From NCBI RefSeq assembly GCF_000716445.1, contig NZ_JNWK01000012.1, positions 1 through 64,000 of the forward strand: DNA of 64,000 bases. The letters run 5' to 3'. How positions within the stretch are numbered: the first letter of the stretch is position 1; the number at the start of each line of letters is the position of its first letter. The stretch is from Streptomyces wedmorensis. GTDB taxonomy: Bacteria; Actinomycetota; Actinomycetes; Streptomycetales; Streptomycetaceae. The notes under the pieces were generated by a model. That model was not told the DNA's origin. It saw only the letters and a program-made list of their open reading frames with translations, and did not search any database. The position numbers and the translations under genes are program-made. This document shows, piece after piece, positions 7,830 to 17,519 of this stretch.

Positions 7830-8624
7830 ATGACGACCGAGGCCGGCATCGTCCGACCCCCGGCGGGCGCCCAGGCGGTCCGCCGCGCACTGGACGTACT
7901 GCACTGTTTCCACGACAACGGGCCCGATCTGAGCGCCTCCGACCTCGCGCGCCGGCTCGGGCTCTCCACCTCGACCGCGCACCGGCTGGCCCGGACCCTG
8001 CTCGGCGCGGGCTTCCTGGACCAGGACGCCAGGACCGCCCGCTACCGGCTGGGCCCCGCGATGACCGAGCTGGGCCGTCTCTCGTACCACCAGCGGGGGC
8101 TGCACCTGGCGGCGCCCGAGCTGTCCGACCTGGCCGAACGGACCGGAGCGACGGCCGAGTTGGCGCTGCGCAGCGGTTCGCACGTGGTGATCGTGGCGGG
8201 AGGCCCGGTGACCCCGAAGGTGGGGCTGCGCCGGCCGTTGCACTCGACGGCGCCCGGGAGGGTCCTGCTCGCCTGGCCGCCGGCGGACGGGGCCGGAGCG
8301 CGGACGCCCCCGTCGCCGTACGCGGCGGCGGAGCGGCCGCAGGCCGAACCTCCGGCGCAGGACGCCGAGTCGGCACGCGTACGGGAGGCCGGGTACGCGC
8401 TGGACGACGGCGAGCGCGCGCACGGGGTGCGGACCGTGGCCGTACCGGTCCTGGCGCGGGCGGGGCACGCGCGCTTCGCGCTGGCTCTCCGCACGCACCC
8501 CGACCTGCTCACCGACGCACGGCTCGACCGGTACCTGGCGCAGGCCCGGGCCTGCGCGCGGGCCCTCGAGGTGCTCCTGCTGGCCCCGGCGGAGCGCCGG
8601 GATCCCGCGGAGCGGGCCGGGTAG
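7830..8624 (+). CDS. IclR-family transcriptional regulator
   Basis: 264 aa. The N-terminal winged helix-turn-helix (AVRRALDVLHCFHDN, then LSASDLARRLGLSTSTAHRL) is followed by the IclR effector domain, seen in YRLGPAMTELG, LRRPLHSTAPGRVLLAW and a late VAVPVLARAGHARFALAL. These proteins usually repress or activate catabolic genes in response to a small acid or ester. No linked catabolic operon is present, so the target is unknown. The ATG at 7830 follows GGGGAGCG. Confidence 0.85.
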   Translation: MTTEAGIVRPPAGAQAVRRALDVLHCFHDNGPDLSASDLARRLGLSTSTAHRLARTLLGAGFLDQDARTARYRLGPAMTELGRLSYHQRGLHLAAPELSDLAERTGATAELALRSGSHVVIVAGGPVTPKVGLRRPLHSTAPGRVLLAWPPADGAGARTPPSPYAAAERPQAEPPAQDAESARVREAGYALDDGERAHGVRTVAVPVLARAGHARFALALRTHPDLLTDARLDRYLAQARACARALEVLLLAPAERRDPAERAG

Positions 8625-8647
8625 GGCGGTGACGGCGGACGGATTTC

Positions 8648-8661
8648 CGCACGGTCGTGCG
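8648..8661. promoter_or_regulatory. Inverted repeat upstream of TetR gene (likely autoregulatory operator)
   Basis: CGCACG-GT-CGTGCG is a perfect 14-base inverted repeat ending 17 bases before the TetR start codon. TetR proteins commonly bind such a site over their own promoter. It shares the core ACGGTCGTGC with the inverted repeat in the promoter of the alpha/beta hydrolase gene (12344-12357, read on the minus strand). Confidence 0.5.
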
Positions 8662-8678
8662 TTCAGTACGATGGGGGG

Positions 8679-9338
8679 ATGAGCGGCGACACCGGGACCA
8701 AGACGGACGGGCGCGTCGAGCGCGGGAACCAGACCCGGCGCCTGGTGCTCGGCCGGACCATGGACATCGCCTCCGTGGAGGGCCTCGAAGGGCTGTCCCT
8801 GGGACGGCTCGCCACCGAGCTCCAGCTGAGCAAGAGCGGCGTCTTCGCCCTCTTCGGGTCCAAGGAGGAGCTCCAGCTCGCCACGATCCGCGCCGCCGTC
8901 GCCGTCTTCGCCCGCGAGGTCGTCACCCCCCTCCAGGACGTGCCGCCGGGCGCCCGCCGGGTGCGCGACCTGTGCCGGAACTGGCTCGCGTACTCCTCGG
9001 GGCGGGTCTTCGCCGGCGGCTGCTTCTTCTACGCGGTCGCGGCCGAGTTCGACGCCCGCACCGGGCCGGTCCACGACGCCGTCGCCCGGACCCGGCTCGA
9101 CTGGAACGCGTACGTGGAGCAGTCCCTGACGGAGGCGCGCGCCGCGGGCGACTTCACCGAGGACCTGGACGTCGAGCAGCTGGCCTTCGAGGTGATCGCC
9201 CTCATGGAGGCCGCGAACGCGAAGTCCGTCCTGCTCGGCGAGACCTCGGCGTACGCCCGGGCCGATCGGGGGATCACCGCCAGGCTGCGCGCCGAGGCGA
9301 CGGACCGGGGGCGTGCGGCGCTCGACGAGAAGGCCTGA
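8679..9338 (+). CDS. TetR-family transcriptional regulator
   Basis: 219 aa. The N-terminal HTH is clear (GLEGLSLGRLATELQLSKSG, then VFALFGSKEELQLATIRAA), with the typical K-x-x-L following. The C-terminal ligand domain contains FAGGCFFYAVAAEFDARTGP and resembles TetR_C_6/YxaF-like regulators. It is probably a repressor relieved by a small ligand. The 14-base inverted repeat just upstream suggests autoregulation. Confidence 0.85.
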   Translation: MSGDTGTKTDGRVERGNQTRRLVLGRTMDIASVEGLEGLSLGRLATELQLSKSGVFALFGSKEELQLATIRAAVAVFAREVVTPLQDVPPGARRVRDLCRNWLAYSSGRVFAGGCFFYAVAAEFDARTGPVHDAVARTRLDWNAYVEQSLTEARAAGDFTEDLDVEQLAFEVIALMEAANAKSVLLGETSAYARADRGITARLRAEATDRGRAALDEKA

Positions 9339-9545
9339 CCGGCACGGCCCCAAGGCTCCTTCCTTTCACGTCCCGGCAGCCGCCGCACCCCGGGCGGTCC
9401 GCCCGGTGCCGCCGCGGTCTCTGACCGGGTGAAGGCGCGGTGTCGCTCACGCGGACGGATCAGGGCCCGCACGCATGGTGGGCGCGTCGACCGGAACCGG
9501 CGGCGATCCCGCCCCGGTCCGGTCCTCCCCGTGAGAGGAGCGCGC

Positions 9546-11327
9546 ATGTCCGTCCCGGACACCCCGCCCGGAACCCGCCGCAGACCCGCCCCGCGAAGAC
9601 GGCTCGCCACCGTGGCCGCCCTGGTCATCTCGCTGGCGGCCGCACTGGTCCTGCCCGGCCTCGGCCTGTCCGTCCCGTCCCCCGCGTACGCCGACAGCGC
9701 GGGCGGGCGGGACATCCGTACGGGCCTTCCGGGCACCGCGCTGACCTGGGGCAGCAACCACCGCGGCCAGCTCGGCGACGGCAACACCGCCGGGTCGGCC
9801 ACGGTCCCCGGCCGGGTCTGCGGGAACGCCACCTGCACCGCGCCGCTCGACAAGGCCGTGCAGGTGGCGGCCGGCGACGGCCACAGCATCGCCCTGCTCG
9901 AGGACGGTACGGTCCTCGGCTGGGGCAACAACGCCAGCGGCCAGCTCGGCGACGGCACCAAGACCGACCGCGCCACACCGGTCCGGGTCTGCGCCGTCGG
10001 CGAGCCCGCACCCTGCGCGTCCGTCCTGAGGGGCGTCGTCTCCGTCGCGGTGGGCGACCTCCACAGCCTCGCGCTGCTCAACGACGGGACGGTCGTGTCC
10101 TGGGGCTCCAACAGCGTCGGCCGCCTCGGCGACGGCTCCGCCGCCCCGGAGCAGCCGTCGCCCGTCCGGGTCTGCGCTCTGAACGCCGTCGCGCCCTGCA
10201 CCTCGTTCCTGACCAACGTCACCGCCCTCAGCGCGGGCTTCCAGCACACCCTGGCGCTGCGCTCGGACGGCACCGTGGCCTCCTGGGGCTACAACGGCAA
10301 CGGTCAGCTCGGCGACGGGACGACCCTCCTGCGCACCACTCCGGTGCAGGTGGGCGGCCTGTCGAATGCGGTCTCCGTGGCCGCCGGGCAGTTCCACAGC
10401 GTGGCGGCACTGGCCGACGGCTCCGCGTACAGCTGGGGCGTCGGCGCCGGTCTCGGCGACGGCAGCGGCGCGCAGAGCACCACCCGCGTGCGGGTCTGCG
10501 CCATCGGGCAGACCGCGCCCTGCGCCTCGTTCCTGACCGGCGTGAAGTCCGTCGCGGCCGGGGGCTTCCACACCCTGGCCGTCCGCTCCGACGGCACCGC
10601 CCTCGCCTGGGGCGACAACTTCGCCGGCCAGCTCGGCGACGGGTCCACCACCACCCGCAAGGCCCCCGTCCAGGTCTGCGCCCCGGGCGGCTGCTCGGGC
10701 ACCCTGACCGGCGTCACAGCCGTCGCCGGCGGCACCACCGGCGTCCACAGCGTCGCGCTGCGCTCCGACGGCTCCGTCCGCACCTGGGGCTTCAACAGCT
10801 CCGGTCAGCTCGGCGACGGCACCACGACGAGTCGTCTGACGCCGGTCCGGGTCTGCGCCCCCGGCCGGACCGCCCCGTGCGCCGGCTTCCTCGAAGGGGT
10901 CACGTCGATCGGGGCGGGCGACAGCCACACCATCGCCGTGTCCAGGCCGCTCGCCGACCTGGCCACGTCGATCGGGGCGAGCCCCGAGCCGGTGGCGAAC
11001 GGCGGCACCCTGACCTACACGGTGCGCGTCCACAACTACGGCCCTACATCGGCGGAGGACGTGGTCCTCACCGACCACCTGCCGACCACCGTCCGCTACG
11101 CGGGCGCCACGCCCTCCACGGGCCACTGCGACACCCCGCCGACCGGCACCACGAACACCGTGACCTGCCACTTCGGCACCCTCGCGAGGGGCGGTGCCGC
11201 CACCGTCACGATCGCGGTGAGGGTCCGCTCGACGGGGTCCGTCACCAACGTGGTCTCCGCGACCGGCACCACGCCCGATCCCCGGCCGGTCAACAACTCG
11301 GCCGCGATCACCACGCCGGTGGGCTGA
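9546..11327 (+). CDS. Secreted RCC1-repeat (seven-bladed) protein with C-terminal DUF11 domain
   Basis: 593 aa. The ATG at 9546, preceded by GAGAGG, opens an Arg-rich n-region, a long hydrophobic stretch and an AYA cleavage site near residue 50, so the protein is exported. Seven RCC1 repeats follow, most containing W-G-x-N-x-x-G-Q-L-G-D-G, which suggests a full beta-propeller. Inter-blade inserts carry Cys pairs ([12 protein letters not shown]) that could form disulfides. The last 115 residues match DUF11, an Ig-like domain of cell-surface proteins ([20 protein letters not shown]). Extracellular binding or adhesion is plausible; the partner is unknown. Confidence 0.8.
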   Translation: MSVPDTPPGTRRRPAPRRRLATVAALVISLAAALVLPGLGLSVPSPAYADSAGGRDIRTGLPGTALTWGSNHRGQLGDGNTAGSATVPGRVCGNATCTAPLDKAVQVAAGDGHSIALLEDGTVLGWGNNASGQLGDGTKTDRATPVRVCAVGEPAPCASVLRGVVSVAVGDLHSLALLNDGTVVSWGSNSVGRLGDGSAAPEQPSPVRVCALNAVAPCTSFLTNVTALSAGFQHTLALRSDGTVASWGYNGNGQLGDGTTLLRTTPVQVGGLSNAVSVAAGQFHSVAALADGSAYSWGVGAGLGDGSGAQSTTRVRVCAIGQTAPCASFLTGVKSVAAGGFHTLAVRSDGTALAWGDNFAGQLGDGSTTTRKAPVQVCAPGGCSGTLTGVTAVAGGTTGVHSVALRSDGSVRTWGFNSSGQLGDGTTTSRLTPVRVCAPGRTAPCAGFLEGVTSIGAGDSHTIAVSRPLADLATSIGASPEPVANGGTLTYTVRVHNYGPTSAEDVVLTDHLPTTVRYAGATPSTGHCDTPPTGTTNTVTCHFGTLARGGAATVTIAVRVRSTGSVTNVVSATGTTPDPRPVNNSAAITTPVG

Positions 11328-11333
11328 CCGCGC

Positions 11334-11363
11334 GCCGGTCGGCCCGTCTCCGGGCCGACCGGC
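11334..11363. terminator. Bidirectional terminator hairpin
   Basis: A perfect 13-base inverted repeat, GCCGGTCGGCCCG and CGGGCCGACCGGC, flanks a TCTC loop. It lies between the ends of the convergent RCC1-repeat and alpha/beta-hydrolase genes. There is no long U-tract, which is usual for Streptomyces terminators. Confidence 0.65.
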
Positions 11364-11402
11364 GTCGTGCTTCCCGCGTCACGCCCGCGGGGTCCCGCGG
11401 TC

Positions 11403-12301
11403 TCAACCCGCCGCGACGCGGCCCTCGGGTCTGGTGACCGCAGGCTCCGCGACGGGGACGGCGGTCGCGAACTCCACGGCCGCGGCGACCACTTCGGGGT
11501 CCTTGAGGATGCGGCGGTGACCGAGGCCCTTGGTCACGACGAACCGGGCCCGGTCGCCGTGGGCCCGGGCGAGCAGCCGTGACTGGGCGAGGGGCACCAT
11601 GTCGTCGGTCTCGTCGTGGAACAGCAGGACGGGGGCGGCGAGTTCGCCGGGGTTCCGGTCGGCGCCGAAGCGGTCCCAGACGCCGGGCTCGTCCGGTGCG
11701 AGGCGACGTTCGACGTGGTCGCGCATGCACCGGATCACCCGCTCGTCCACACCCAGGCCGGCCCGGAAGCCCGCGAGCAGCATGTCGAAGGAGCCGACGC
11801 TCCCGAGGCCCACGAAGCGGGCCGTGCGGACGCCGTCACGGAGGGCGAAGAGGGAGGCGAGGGCGCCGAAGGAGTGGGCGACGACGGCGTCGAAGTCGCC
11901 GTGGCGGGCGTGCAACTCCTGGATGATCTCGCGGTATTCGAGGATGTTGCTGGCCCTTCCCGGAGCCTCGCCGTGGCCGGGGGCGTCGAAGGCGACCGGG
12001 CTGTAGCCGCGGGCGAGCAGCGCCTCGGCGAAGGCGGTGAGGCGCGAGGCGCGCGAGGACCAGCCGTGGACGAGGAGGACGGGTCGCCGGCCGTCTCCCC
12101 ACGTGTAGGTGACGACCTCCTTGCCCCGGACCCGGAGGCGTCCGGTCCGCGCGGCGGCGAACAGCTCCCGCTCCTCGGGCTTGAGCCGGGCCCGGCCGAG
12201 CGGGCGCACGAAGAGGTGGAAGGCGAGGCGGCCGGTCGGCCCGGGGCGACGCGGGCGGCGGTGTTCAGGGTGGTGCGTACGAGCGGAGCCATCGGGTACA
12301 T
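11403..12301 (-). CDS. Alpha/beta hydrolase, apparent single-base frameshift near the 5' end
   Basis: The main frame (12209 to 11403) has the alpha/beta hydrolase features LLVHGWSSRASR (oxyanion region), AFDAPGHGEA, VAHSFGALAS (nucleophile elbow with Ser), FHDETDDMV (acid) and LGHRRIL (His). It has no good start: its first GTG lacks a ribosome site. A strong start is 92 bases upstream, ATG at 12301 after GAGGAG, and reads MYPMAPLVRTTLNTAARVAPG. It then leaves frame near 12237-12247. Adding one base there would join VAPG to PTGRLAFHLFVRPLGR. So the gene is either frameshifted or carries a sequencing error. It is probably an esterase or lipase-like hydrolase. Confidence 0.65.
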
Positions 12302-12343
12302 GCCGGTTCTCCTCGGTCGTCCTGGATACGCAAAAAATGCTAG

Positions 12344-12357
12344 CACGACCGTTCGTG
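12344..12357 (-). promoter_or_regulatory. Promoter and operator of the alpha/beta hydrolase gene
   Basis: On the minus strand CACGAACGGTCGTG is a near-perfect inverted repeat placed just upstream of TAGCAT (about 12335-12341), a good -10 element, about 35 bases before the ATG at 12301. A repressor bound here would cover the promoter. The core ACGGTCGTGC also occurs in the operator of the TetR gene at 8648-8661. Confidence 0.45.
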
Positions 12358-12475
12358 TTGTTTTAAGCTCGGGAAAGAGGCGGGGCGGGGCCCACCCGGA
12401 AGCCGCCGCCCCGCCACTACCGACGCCCCGCCCCCACCGACGCCCCGCCCTTGCCGGTCCACAGACCTCTGCCCG

Positions 12476-13522
12476 TCAGCCCGCCCCCTCGGCCCCGTCC
12501 TCCGCGGGCTCCTTCTTCGCCCGGCTCGGCTGCACCCGCTTCGGCTCACCCGGCATCTTCGGGTACTCCGGCGGATACGGCAGGTCGCCGAGGCCGTGCT
12601 CCGACTCGTCACGGCGGGCCAGGTCGAGCAGGGAGTCGAGGCGGAAGCGCTCGTCGTCCATGTCCGCGTGGACGTCGCCGACCTCGGCGTACCGGACGGG
12701 CATCGTCCTGATGTCGAAGTCCCGCGGCACGGCGTCGTCGATCTCCTCCCAGCGCAGCGGCGCCGAGACGGGGGCGTGCGGCCGGGAGCGTACGGAGTAG
12801 GCGGAGGCGATCGTGCGGTCACGCGCGGTCTGGTTGTAGTCGACGAAGATCCGCTCGCCCCGCTCCTCCTTCCACCACCGCATGGTGACCCGGTCCGGCA
12901 TCCGCCGCTCCAGCTCGCGGCCGCAGGCGATGGCCGCCCGCCTGACCTGGACGAAGGTCCATTCGGGCACGATCGGCACGAAGACGTGCAGGCCGCGGCC
13001 GCCCGAGGTCTTCGGCCAGCCGCGCAGTCCGTGCTCGTCGAGGACGGCGCGGAGTTCGTGGGCGGCGCGGACGGCGTCGGCGTAATCGGTGCCGGGCTGC
13101 GGGTCGAGGTCGATGCGGAGTTCGTCGGGGTGGTCGGTGTCGTCGCGCCGCACCGGCCAGGGGTGGAAGGTGACGGCGCCGAGGTTGGCGGCCCAGAGCA
13201 CGGCCGCCGGCTCGGTGGGGCACATCTCGTCGGCCGACCTGCCGCCGGGGAAGGTGATGCGCGCCGTGGGGATCCAGTCGGGCAGGTACTTCGGCGCGCG
13301 CTTCTGGAAGAAGGACTCGCCGGTCACCCCGTCGGGGTAGCGCTCCAGGGTGGTGGGGCGGTCCCGCAGGGCACGGGTGATGCCGTCGCCGACGGCCAGG
13401 TAGTACCTGACCATGTCGAGCTTGGTGTAGCCGGGCTCGGGGAAGTAGACCTTGTCGGGGCTGGAGACCCGTACGGTCCGGTCGCCGACTTCCAGTTCCA
13501 GCGCTGCCGCCTTGCCTGCCAT
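12476..13522 (-). CDS. ligD: LigD-type DNA polymerase/primase domain protein (end joining)
   Basis: 348 aa consisting of the AEP-type polymerase domain of LigD alone. Family motifs visible: SSPDKVYFPE, LERYPDGVTGESFFQKRAP, DELRIDLDPQPGTDYADAV (catalytic D-x-D), KTSGGRGLHVFVPI (S-G-x-R-G-x-H-V) and DYNQTARDRTIASAYSVR. It fills gaps during non-homologous end joining with Ku. In this window it is a stand-alone gene divergent from the ligase gene, the split form common in streptomycetes. No Ku gene is present here. The start is the ATG at 13522, 52 bases from the divergent ligase start. Confidence 0.9.
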   Translation of the reverse strand: MAGKAAALELEVGDRTVRVSSPDKVYFPEPGYTKLDMVRYYLAVGDGITRALRDRPTTLERYPDGVTGESFFQKRAPKYLPDWIPTARITFPGGRSADEMCPTEPAAVLWAANLGAVTFHPWPVRRDDTDHPDELRIDLDPQPGTDYADAVRAAHELRAVLDEHGLRGWPKTSGGRGLHVFVPIVPEWTFVQVRRAAIACGRELERRMPDRVTMRWWKEERGERIFVDYNQTARDRTIASAYSVRSRPHAPVSAPLRWEEIDDAVPRDFDIRTMPVRYAEVGDVHADMDDERFRLDSLLDLARRDESEHGLGDLPYPPEYPKMPGEPKRVQPSRAKKEPAEDGAEGAG

Positions 13523-13574
13523 GCGGGTCAGCCTAGGGCTCGCCGACAACACGCGCATACCAGACAATCGCCCC

Positions 13575-14633
13575 ATGGATCTGCCGGTGATGCCGCCCGT
13601 GAAACCGATGCTCGCCAGAACGGTGAAGCGGATCCCGCCCGGCATGCAGTACGAGGCGAAGTGGGACGGCTTCCGGGCGATCGTGCACCGGGACGGGCCG
13701 GAACTCGTCATCGGGAGCCGTACCGGCAAGCCCCTCACGCGGTACTTCCCCGAGCTGGTCGAGGCGCTCGCGGAACGGCTGCCGCAGCGGTGCGTGGTCG
13801 ACGGCGAGATCGTGATCGAGCACGACGGCCACCTCGACTTCGACCGGCTCGGCGAACGGATCCACCCGGCCGCCTCCCGGGTCCGGATGCTGGCCGAGAC
13901 CACCCCGGCCAGGTTCGTCGCCTTCGACCTGCTCGCCCTCGGTGAGGTCGCACTCCTCGACGTCCCGCTGAGCGAGCGGCGCACGGCGCTGGAGCGGATC
14001 CTCGACGGTGTCGACGCCCCCGTCCACCTCGCCCCGGCGACCCGGGACGCCGAACTGGCCGCCCGCTGGTTCGAGCAGTACGAGGGCGCGGGCCTGGACG
14101 GCGTCATCGCCAAGCCGCTGGACCTGCCGTACCGGCCGGACGCCCGCCTCATGTACAAGATCAAGCACGAGCGGACGGCCGACGTGGTGGTGGCCGGCTA
14201 CCGCTTCCACAAGAGCGGGCCGGTGGTCGGTTCGCTGCTGCTCGGCCTGTACGACGACCGGGGCGTCCTCCAGCACGTCGGCGTGTGCGCGGCGTTCACC
14301 GCGCGGCGGCGCGCCGAGCTGGTCGAGGAGCTGGAGCCGCTCCGGATGGACCCGCCGGACGGGCACCCGTGGGCGGCGTGGACCGACGAGGCCGCGCACG
14401 AGGGGGCACGACTGCCGGGTGCGCCGAGCCGCTGGTCGGGCAAGAAGGACCTGTCATGGGTGGCGCTGCGGCCGGAACGGGTCTGCGAGGTCGGCTACGA
14501 CCACACGGAGGGCGACCGCTTCCGCCACACGGCCCAGTTCAAGCGGTGGCGCCCGGACCGGGTGCCGGAGTCCTGCGGCTACGGGCAGCTGGAGGAGCCG
14601 GTCTCGTACGACCTGTCCGAGATCCTCGTCTGA
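13575..14633 (+). CDS. ATP-dependent DNA ligase (LigD ligase-domain/LigC-like)
   Basis: 352 aa. The adenylation lysine is in EAKWDGFRA near residue 30 (K-x-D-G). Other nucleotidyltransferase motifs follow: DGEIVIE (motif III), DLLALG, EGAGLDGVIAKPLD (motif IV) and MYKIKHERTADVVVAG (motif V). The OB-fold occupies the C-terminal third. It seals nicks using ATP and is probably the ligase partner of the divergent LigD polymerase gene in end joining. The ATG at 13575 gives a short MDLPVMPPVKPMLA start usual for this family. Confidence 0.9.
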   Translation: MDLPVMPPVKPMLARTVKRIPPGMQYEAKWDGFRAIVHRDGPELVIGSRTGKPLTRYFPELVEALAERLPQRCVVDGEIVIEHDGHLDFDRLGERIHPAASRVRMLAETTPARFVAFDLLALGEVALLDVPLSERRTALERILDGVDAPVHLAPATRDAELAARWFEQYEGAGLDGVIAKPLDLPYRPDARLMYKIKHERTADVVVAGYRFHKSGPVVGSLLLGLYDDRGVLQHVGVCAAFTARRRAELVEELEPLRMDPPDGHPWAAWTDEAAHEGARLPGAPSRWSGKKDLSWVALRPERVCEVGYDHTEGDRFRHTAQFKRWRPDRVPESCGYGQLEEPVSYDLSEILV

Positions 14634-15046
14634 CCCCGCGCGATTCCTCGCGCCCCGCGGGCCCCGGGAGCCTCAGAGCCACCAGGGGCACAGGTCCGGG
14701 CCGACCGGAAGCCTCTGGACCGGGGAGTGAGATCCTTCACATTCCCTCGATGATCAATGGGCTTCAACACCCTCATATCGAGATCCCGTTCGACGGCATT
14801 CCGGGAGATCGGCAAGGACGGTGCGAAAGGCCCGGGCCGCCCGCGCACCCCCGCACCTGCGGGAACGCCACCGTCCCCGGCCGGTGCCGGCACGCGGTCG
14901 GCTCACCCGGCGCCGCCGTGTTCGACCGGACGCCCAGTGCGCCGTCGCTCCCCCGCGACCGGCCCGTGCCGGAACCTGTACCGCGATCCGGTACGTATGG
15001 AGAAGAGAACCTTCCGCACCCTTCCCGGACCGACTAGGACTGACCC
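14634..15046. other. 413-base intergenic region, no gene supported
   Basis: Codon bias in all frames is poor. An AT-richer patch at about 14727-14790 stands out and could hold a promoter. A hairpin GTACCG-N5-CGGTAC lies near 14978-14994, about 55 bases before the small gene at 15047. Nothing else was recognised. Confidence 0.4.
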
Positions 15047-15298
15047 GTGATCACCTCGCCCTCGCCCCTCGTCCCCGTACCGATCCCCGACCGCGTGGCC
15101 GCGATGATCGGCTCCTGTCTCCCGCTGCACGTCCTCCAGGCCGAGGTCGACGCGGACTGCGCGGCGCGCGAGGTGTACCGGTTCCGTGGGCCGCTGTGCG
15201 CGGAGGACCGGGCGGACCGCGAGCACGCCCTCGCCGCGCTGGCACGGGCCAACAAGATCCTGGCCAAGCACCACCCGCAGCTGCCCGTCACTCCCTGA
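15047..15298 (+). CDS. Small hypothetical protein
   Basis: 83 aa from a GTG, with third-position G/C bias typical of real genes here. Visible parts are a Pro-rich start, the segment AAMIGSCLPLHVLQAEVDAD and a helical, charged C-terminal half (EDRADREHALAALARANKI) ending LAKHHPQLPV. No domain was recognised and no function is proposed. It is followed 75 bases later by the MFS gene in the same direction. Confidence 0.55.
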   Translation: MITSPSPLVPVPIPDRVAAMIGSCLPLHVLQAEVDADCAAREVYRFRGPLCAEDRADREHALAALARANKILAKHHPQLPVTP

Positions 15299-15373
15299 CG
15301 GACCGCCGACGGGGTCAACCTGTTCGGCCGTCCCCCGCATGCATGCGGCCGGTGCCGGTGTGACCCTGCGAGA

Positions 15374-17467
15374 GTGACCACGACCAGCGACGCAGCGCCC
15401 GCGCCCCCGGCCTCCACCGAGCCACCCCTGCTCGACCGCCGCCGCCGCAACATCGTCTTCGGCACGATCATGCTGGGCGTCCTCCTGGCCGCCCTCGACC
15501 AGACGATCGTCGGCACCGCCCTGCCGACCATCGTCTCGGACCTGGGCGGCGCCGCCCACATGTCGTGGGTGGTCACCGCGTACCTGCTGGCGGAGACGGT
15601 CGCGACCGTCCTCGTCGGCAAGTTCGGCGACCTCTTCGGCCGCAAGGTGATCTTCCAGATCTCCGCGGTCGTCTTCATCACCGGCTCGTTCCTCTGCGGA
15701 CTCGCCACCAACATGACGCTGCTGATCGTCTGGCGCGGCCTCCAGGGCATCGGCGCCGGCGGGCTGATGGTCACCTCGATGGCGCTCATCGCCGACGTCA
15801 TCCCACTGCGCGAACGCGGCAAGTACCAGGGCGCGATCGGGGCGGTGTTCGGCGTCTCGACCGTCATCGGCCCGCTCCTCGGCGGTCTGTTCACCGACCA
15901 CCTGACCTGGCGCTGGGCCTTCTACGTCAACGTGCCCATCGCGATCCTCGTCGTCATCGCCGCCGCGCGCACGATCCCCTCCGTGCGGTCCGCGAGCCGC
16001 CCGATCATCGACTACGCCGGCATCGCCCTCGTCGCCGCCGGATCCAGTGCCCTGATCCTGGCCACGAGCTGGGGCGGCAACGAGTACGCCTGGAGCTCCG
16101 GCGTCATCATCGGGCTCTTCGCCGGCGGCCTGATCGCCCTGGCCCTCTTCTGCTGGGTGGAGACCCGCGCCGCCGAACCCATGCTGCCCATGCGGCTGTT
16201 CGGGAATCCCGTCTTCACCGTCTGCTCGGTCCTCAGCTTCGTGGTCGGCTTCGCCATGCTCGGCGCGATGACCTTCCTGCCGACCTATCTGCAGTACGTC
16301 GACGGGGAGTCGGCGACGATGTCCGGCATCCGCACCCTCCCCATGGTCATCGGCCTGCTCATCGCCTCGATCTTCAGCGGCAACGTCGTCAGCAAGACCG
16401 GCCACTACCGGATCTTCCCCATCGTCGGCTGTCTGGTGATGGGCGTGGGCCTCTTCCTGCTCTCCCTCATGGGACCGGAGACCAGCACCTGGCTGGAGTC
16501 GCTGTACATGTTCGTCCTCGGCGTCGGCATCGGCCTGTGCATGCAGGTCCTCACCATCGCCGTGCAGAACACCGTCGAATACGCCGACCTCGGCACCGCC
16601 ACCTCCGGCGTCACCTTCTTCCGCACGCTCGGCAGCTCGTTCGGAACGGCCGTCTTCGGCACGATCTACGTCAACTCCCTCAAGCCCAACCTGGCGGCGG
16701 GCGTCGCCGAGGCCGCGGCCGTCGCCGGGAGCCTGGGCGTCCCCCCGGCCGGCATCGCGCAGGCCGCGCAGAGCCCGGCCGGGGTGCACGCCCTGCCGGA
16801 CCGGATCGCGGAGCCCATCGTCCAGGCCTACACCGACACCCTCCACACCGTCTTCCTGTGGACCGTGCCCGTCGCCGCCGTCGGCTTCGTGGTGGCCCTC
16901 TTCCTCAAGCAGGTGACGCTCCGCGACTCCGCCCGTGCCGCCGCCCCCGACATGGGCGAGGGCTTCGGCTCCCCCACCATGTCCGGCGACTCGGAGAAGC
17001 TCCTCGAACTGTCCGTCGGCCGGATCCTGCGGCGCCAGGACATCGACACGGCCCGCCGCATCGTGGGCGACTCCGACACCCGGCTCGACTTCGCGGGGGC
17101 CTGGGCCGTCATGCAGGTCGAGCTCTACACCCGGACCGTCGGGCACGCCAGCCTGGGCCTGATCTCGGCCGGGCGGAGGGTGCCGCCCGAAGTGCTCCTG
17201 CCGGTCTTCGACCGGATGGTCGACGAGGGCTTCCTGGACCGGGACGGCAACCTGCTCTCCCACACGACGGCGGGCAGGCGCGAGGCCGACGTCATCACGA
17301 GCGCTTGGGGCGACTGGCTCGCCGACCAGGTCGAGCAGGAGCGCGGCCGCCCCAGCGGGCCCGAGCTGCGGGTCGCGACGGACGCCATCGCCAAGAAGGT
17401 CGTCGCCGAGGACCTCGCGCAGGGCATCCCGCGAGACCGGGTGCCGGCGAGCGTGGGCACCCGCTGA
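15374..17467 (+). CDS. DHA2-type MFS drug transporter with soluble C-terminal extension
   Basis: 697 aa. The first 510 or so residues are a 14-helix EmrB/QacA-like exporter: [14 protein letters not shown] (motif D1 region), [10 protein letters not shown] (motif A), [11 protein letters not shown] (motif B) and [16 protein letters not shown] (motif C). It would pump drugs or metabolites outward using protons. Beyond [10 protein letters not shown] there are about 170 cytoplasmic residues, longer than the usual family. These include a winged-helix-like stretch ([18 protein letters not shown]). The extension could be regulatory. The start is a GTG with a weak ribosome site. Confidence 0.85.
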   Translation: MTTTSDAAPAPPASTEPPLLDRRRRNIVFGTIMLGVLLAALDQTIVGTALPTIVSDLGGAAHMSWVVTAYLLAETVATVLVGKFGDLFGRKVIFQISAVVFITGSFLCGLATNMTLLIVWRGLQGIGAGGLMVTSMALIADVIPLRERGKYQGAIGAVFGVSTVIGPLLGGLFTDHLTWRWAFYVNVPIAILVVIAAARTIPSVRSASRPIIDYAGIALVAAGSSALILATSWGGNEYAWSSGVIIGLFAGGLIALALFCWVETRAAEPMLPMRLFGNPVFTVCSVLSFVVGFAMLGAMTFLPTYLQYVDGESATMSGIRTLPMVIGLLIASIFSGNVVSKTGHYRIFPIVGCLVMGVGLFLLSLMGPETSTWLESLYMFVLGVGIGLCMQVLTIAVQNTVEYADLGTATSGVTFFRTLGSSFGTAVFGTIYVNSLKPNLAAGVAEAAAVAGSLGVPPAGIAQAAQSPAGVHALPDRIAEPIVQAYTDTLHTVFLWTVPVAAVGFVVALFLKQVTLRDSARAAAPDMGEGFGSPTMSGDSEKLLELSVGRILRRQDIDTARRIVGDSDTRLDFAGAWAVMQVELYTRTVGHASLGLISAGRRVPPEVLLPVFDRMVDEGFLDRDGNLLSHTTAGRREADVITSAWGDWLADQVEQERGRPSGPELRVATDAIAKKVVAEDLAQGIPRDRVPASVGTR

Positions 17468-17519
17468 GAGGTCCCGGTGCCGGACACCGCCGGCCCGCCC
17501 TGATCGGCAACGACACCCT

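Noticed and set aside
9700..10960. Regularly spaced repeats that could suggest a repeat array.
   Set aside because: They are the coding repeats of the RCC1 domain and are in frame with protein motifs.
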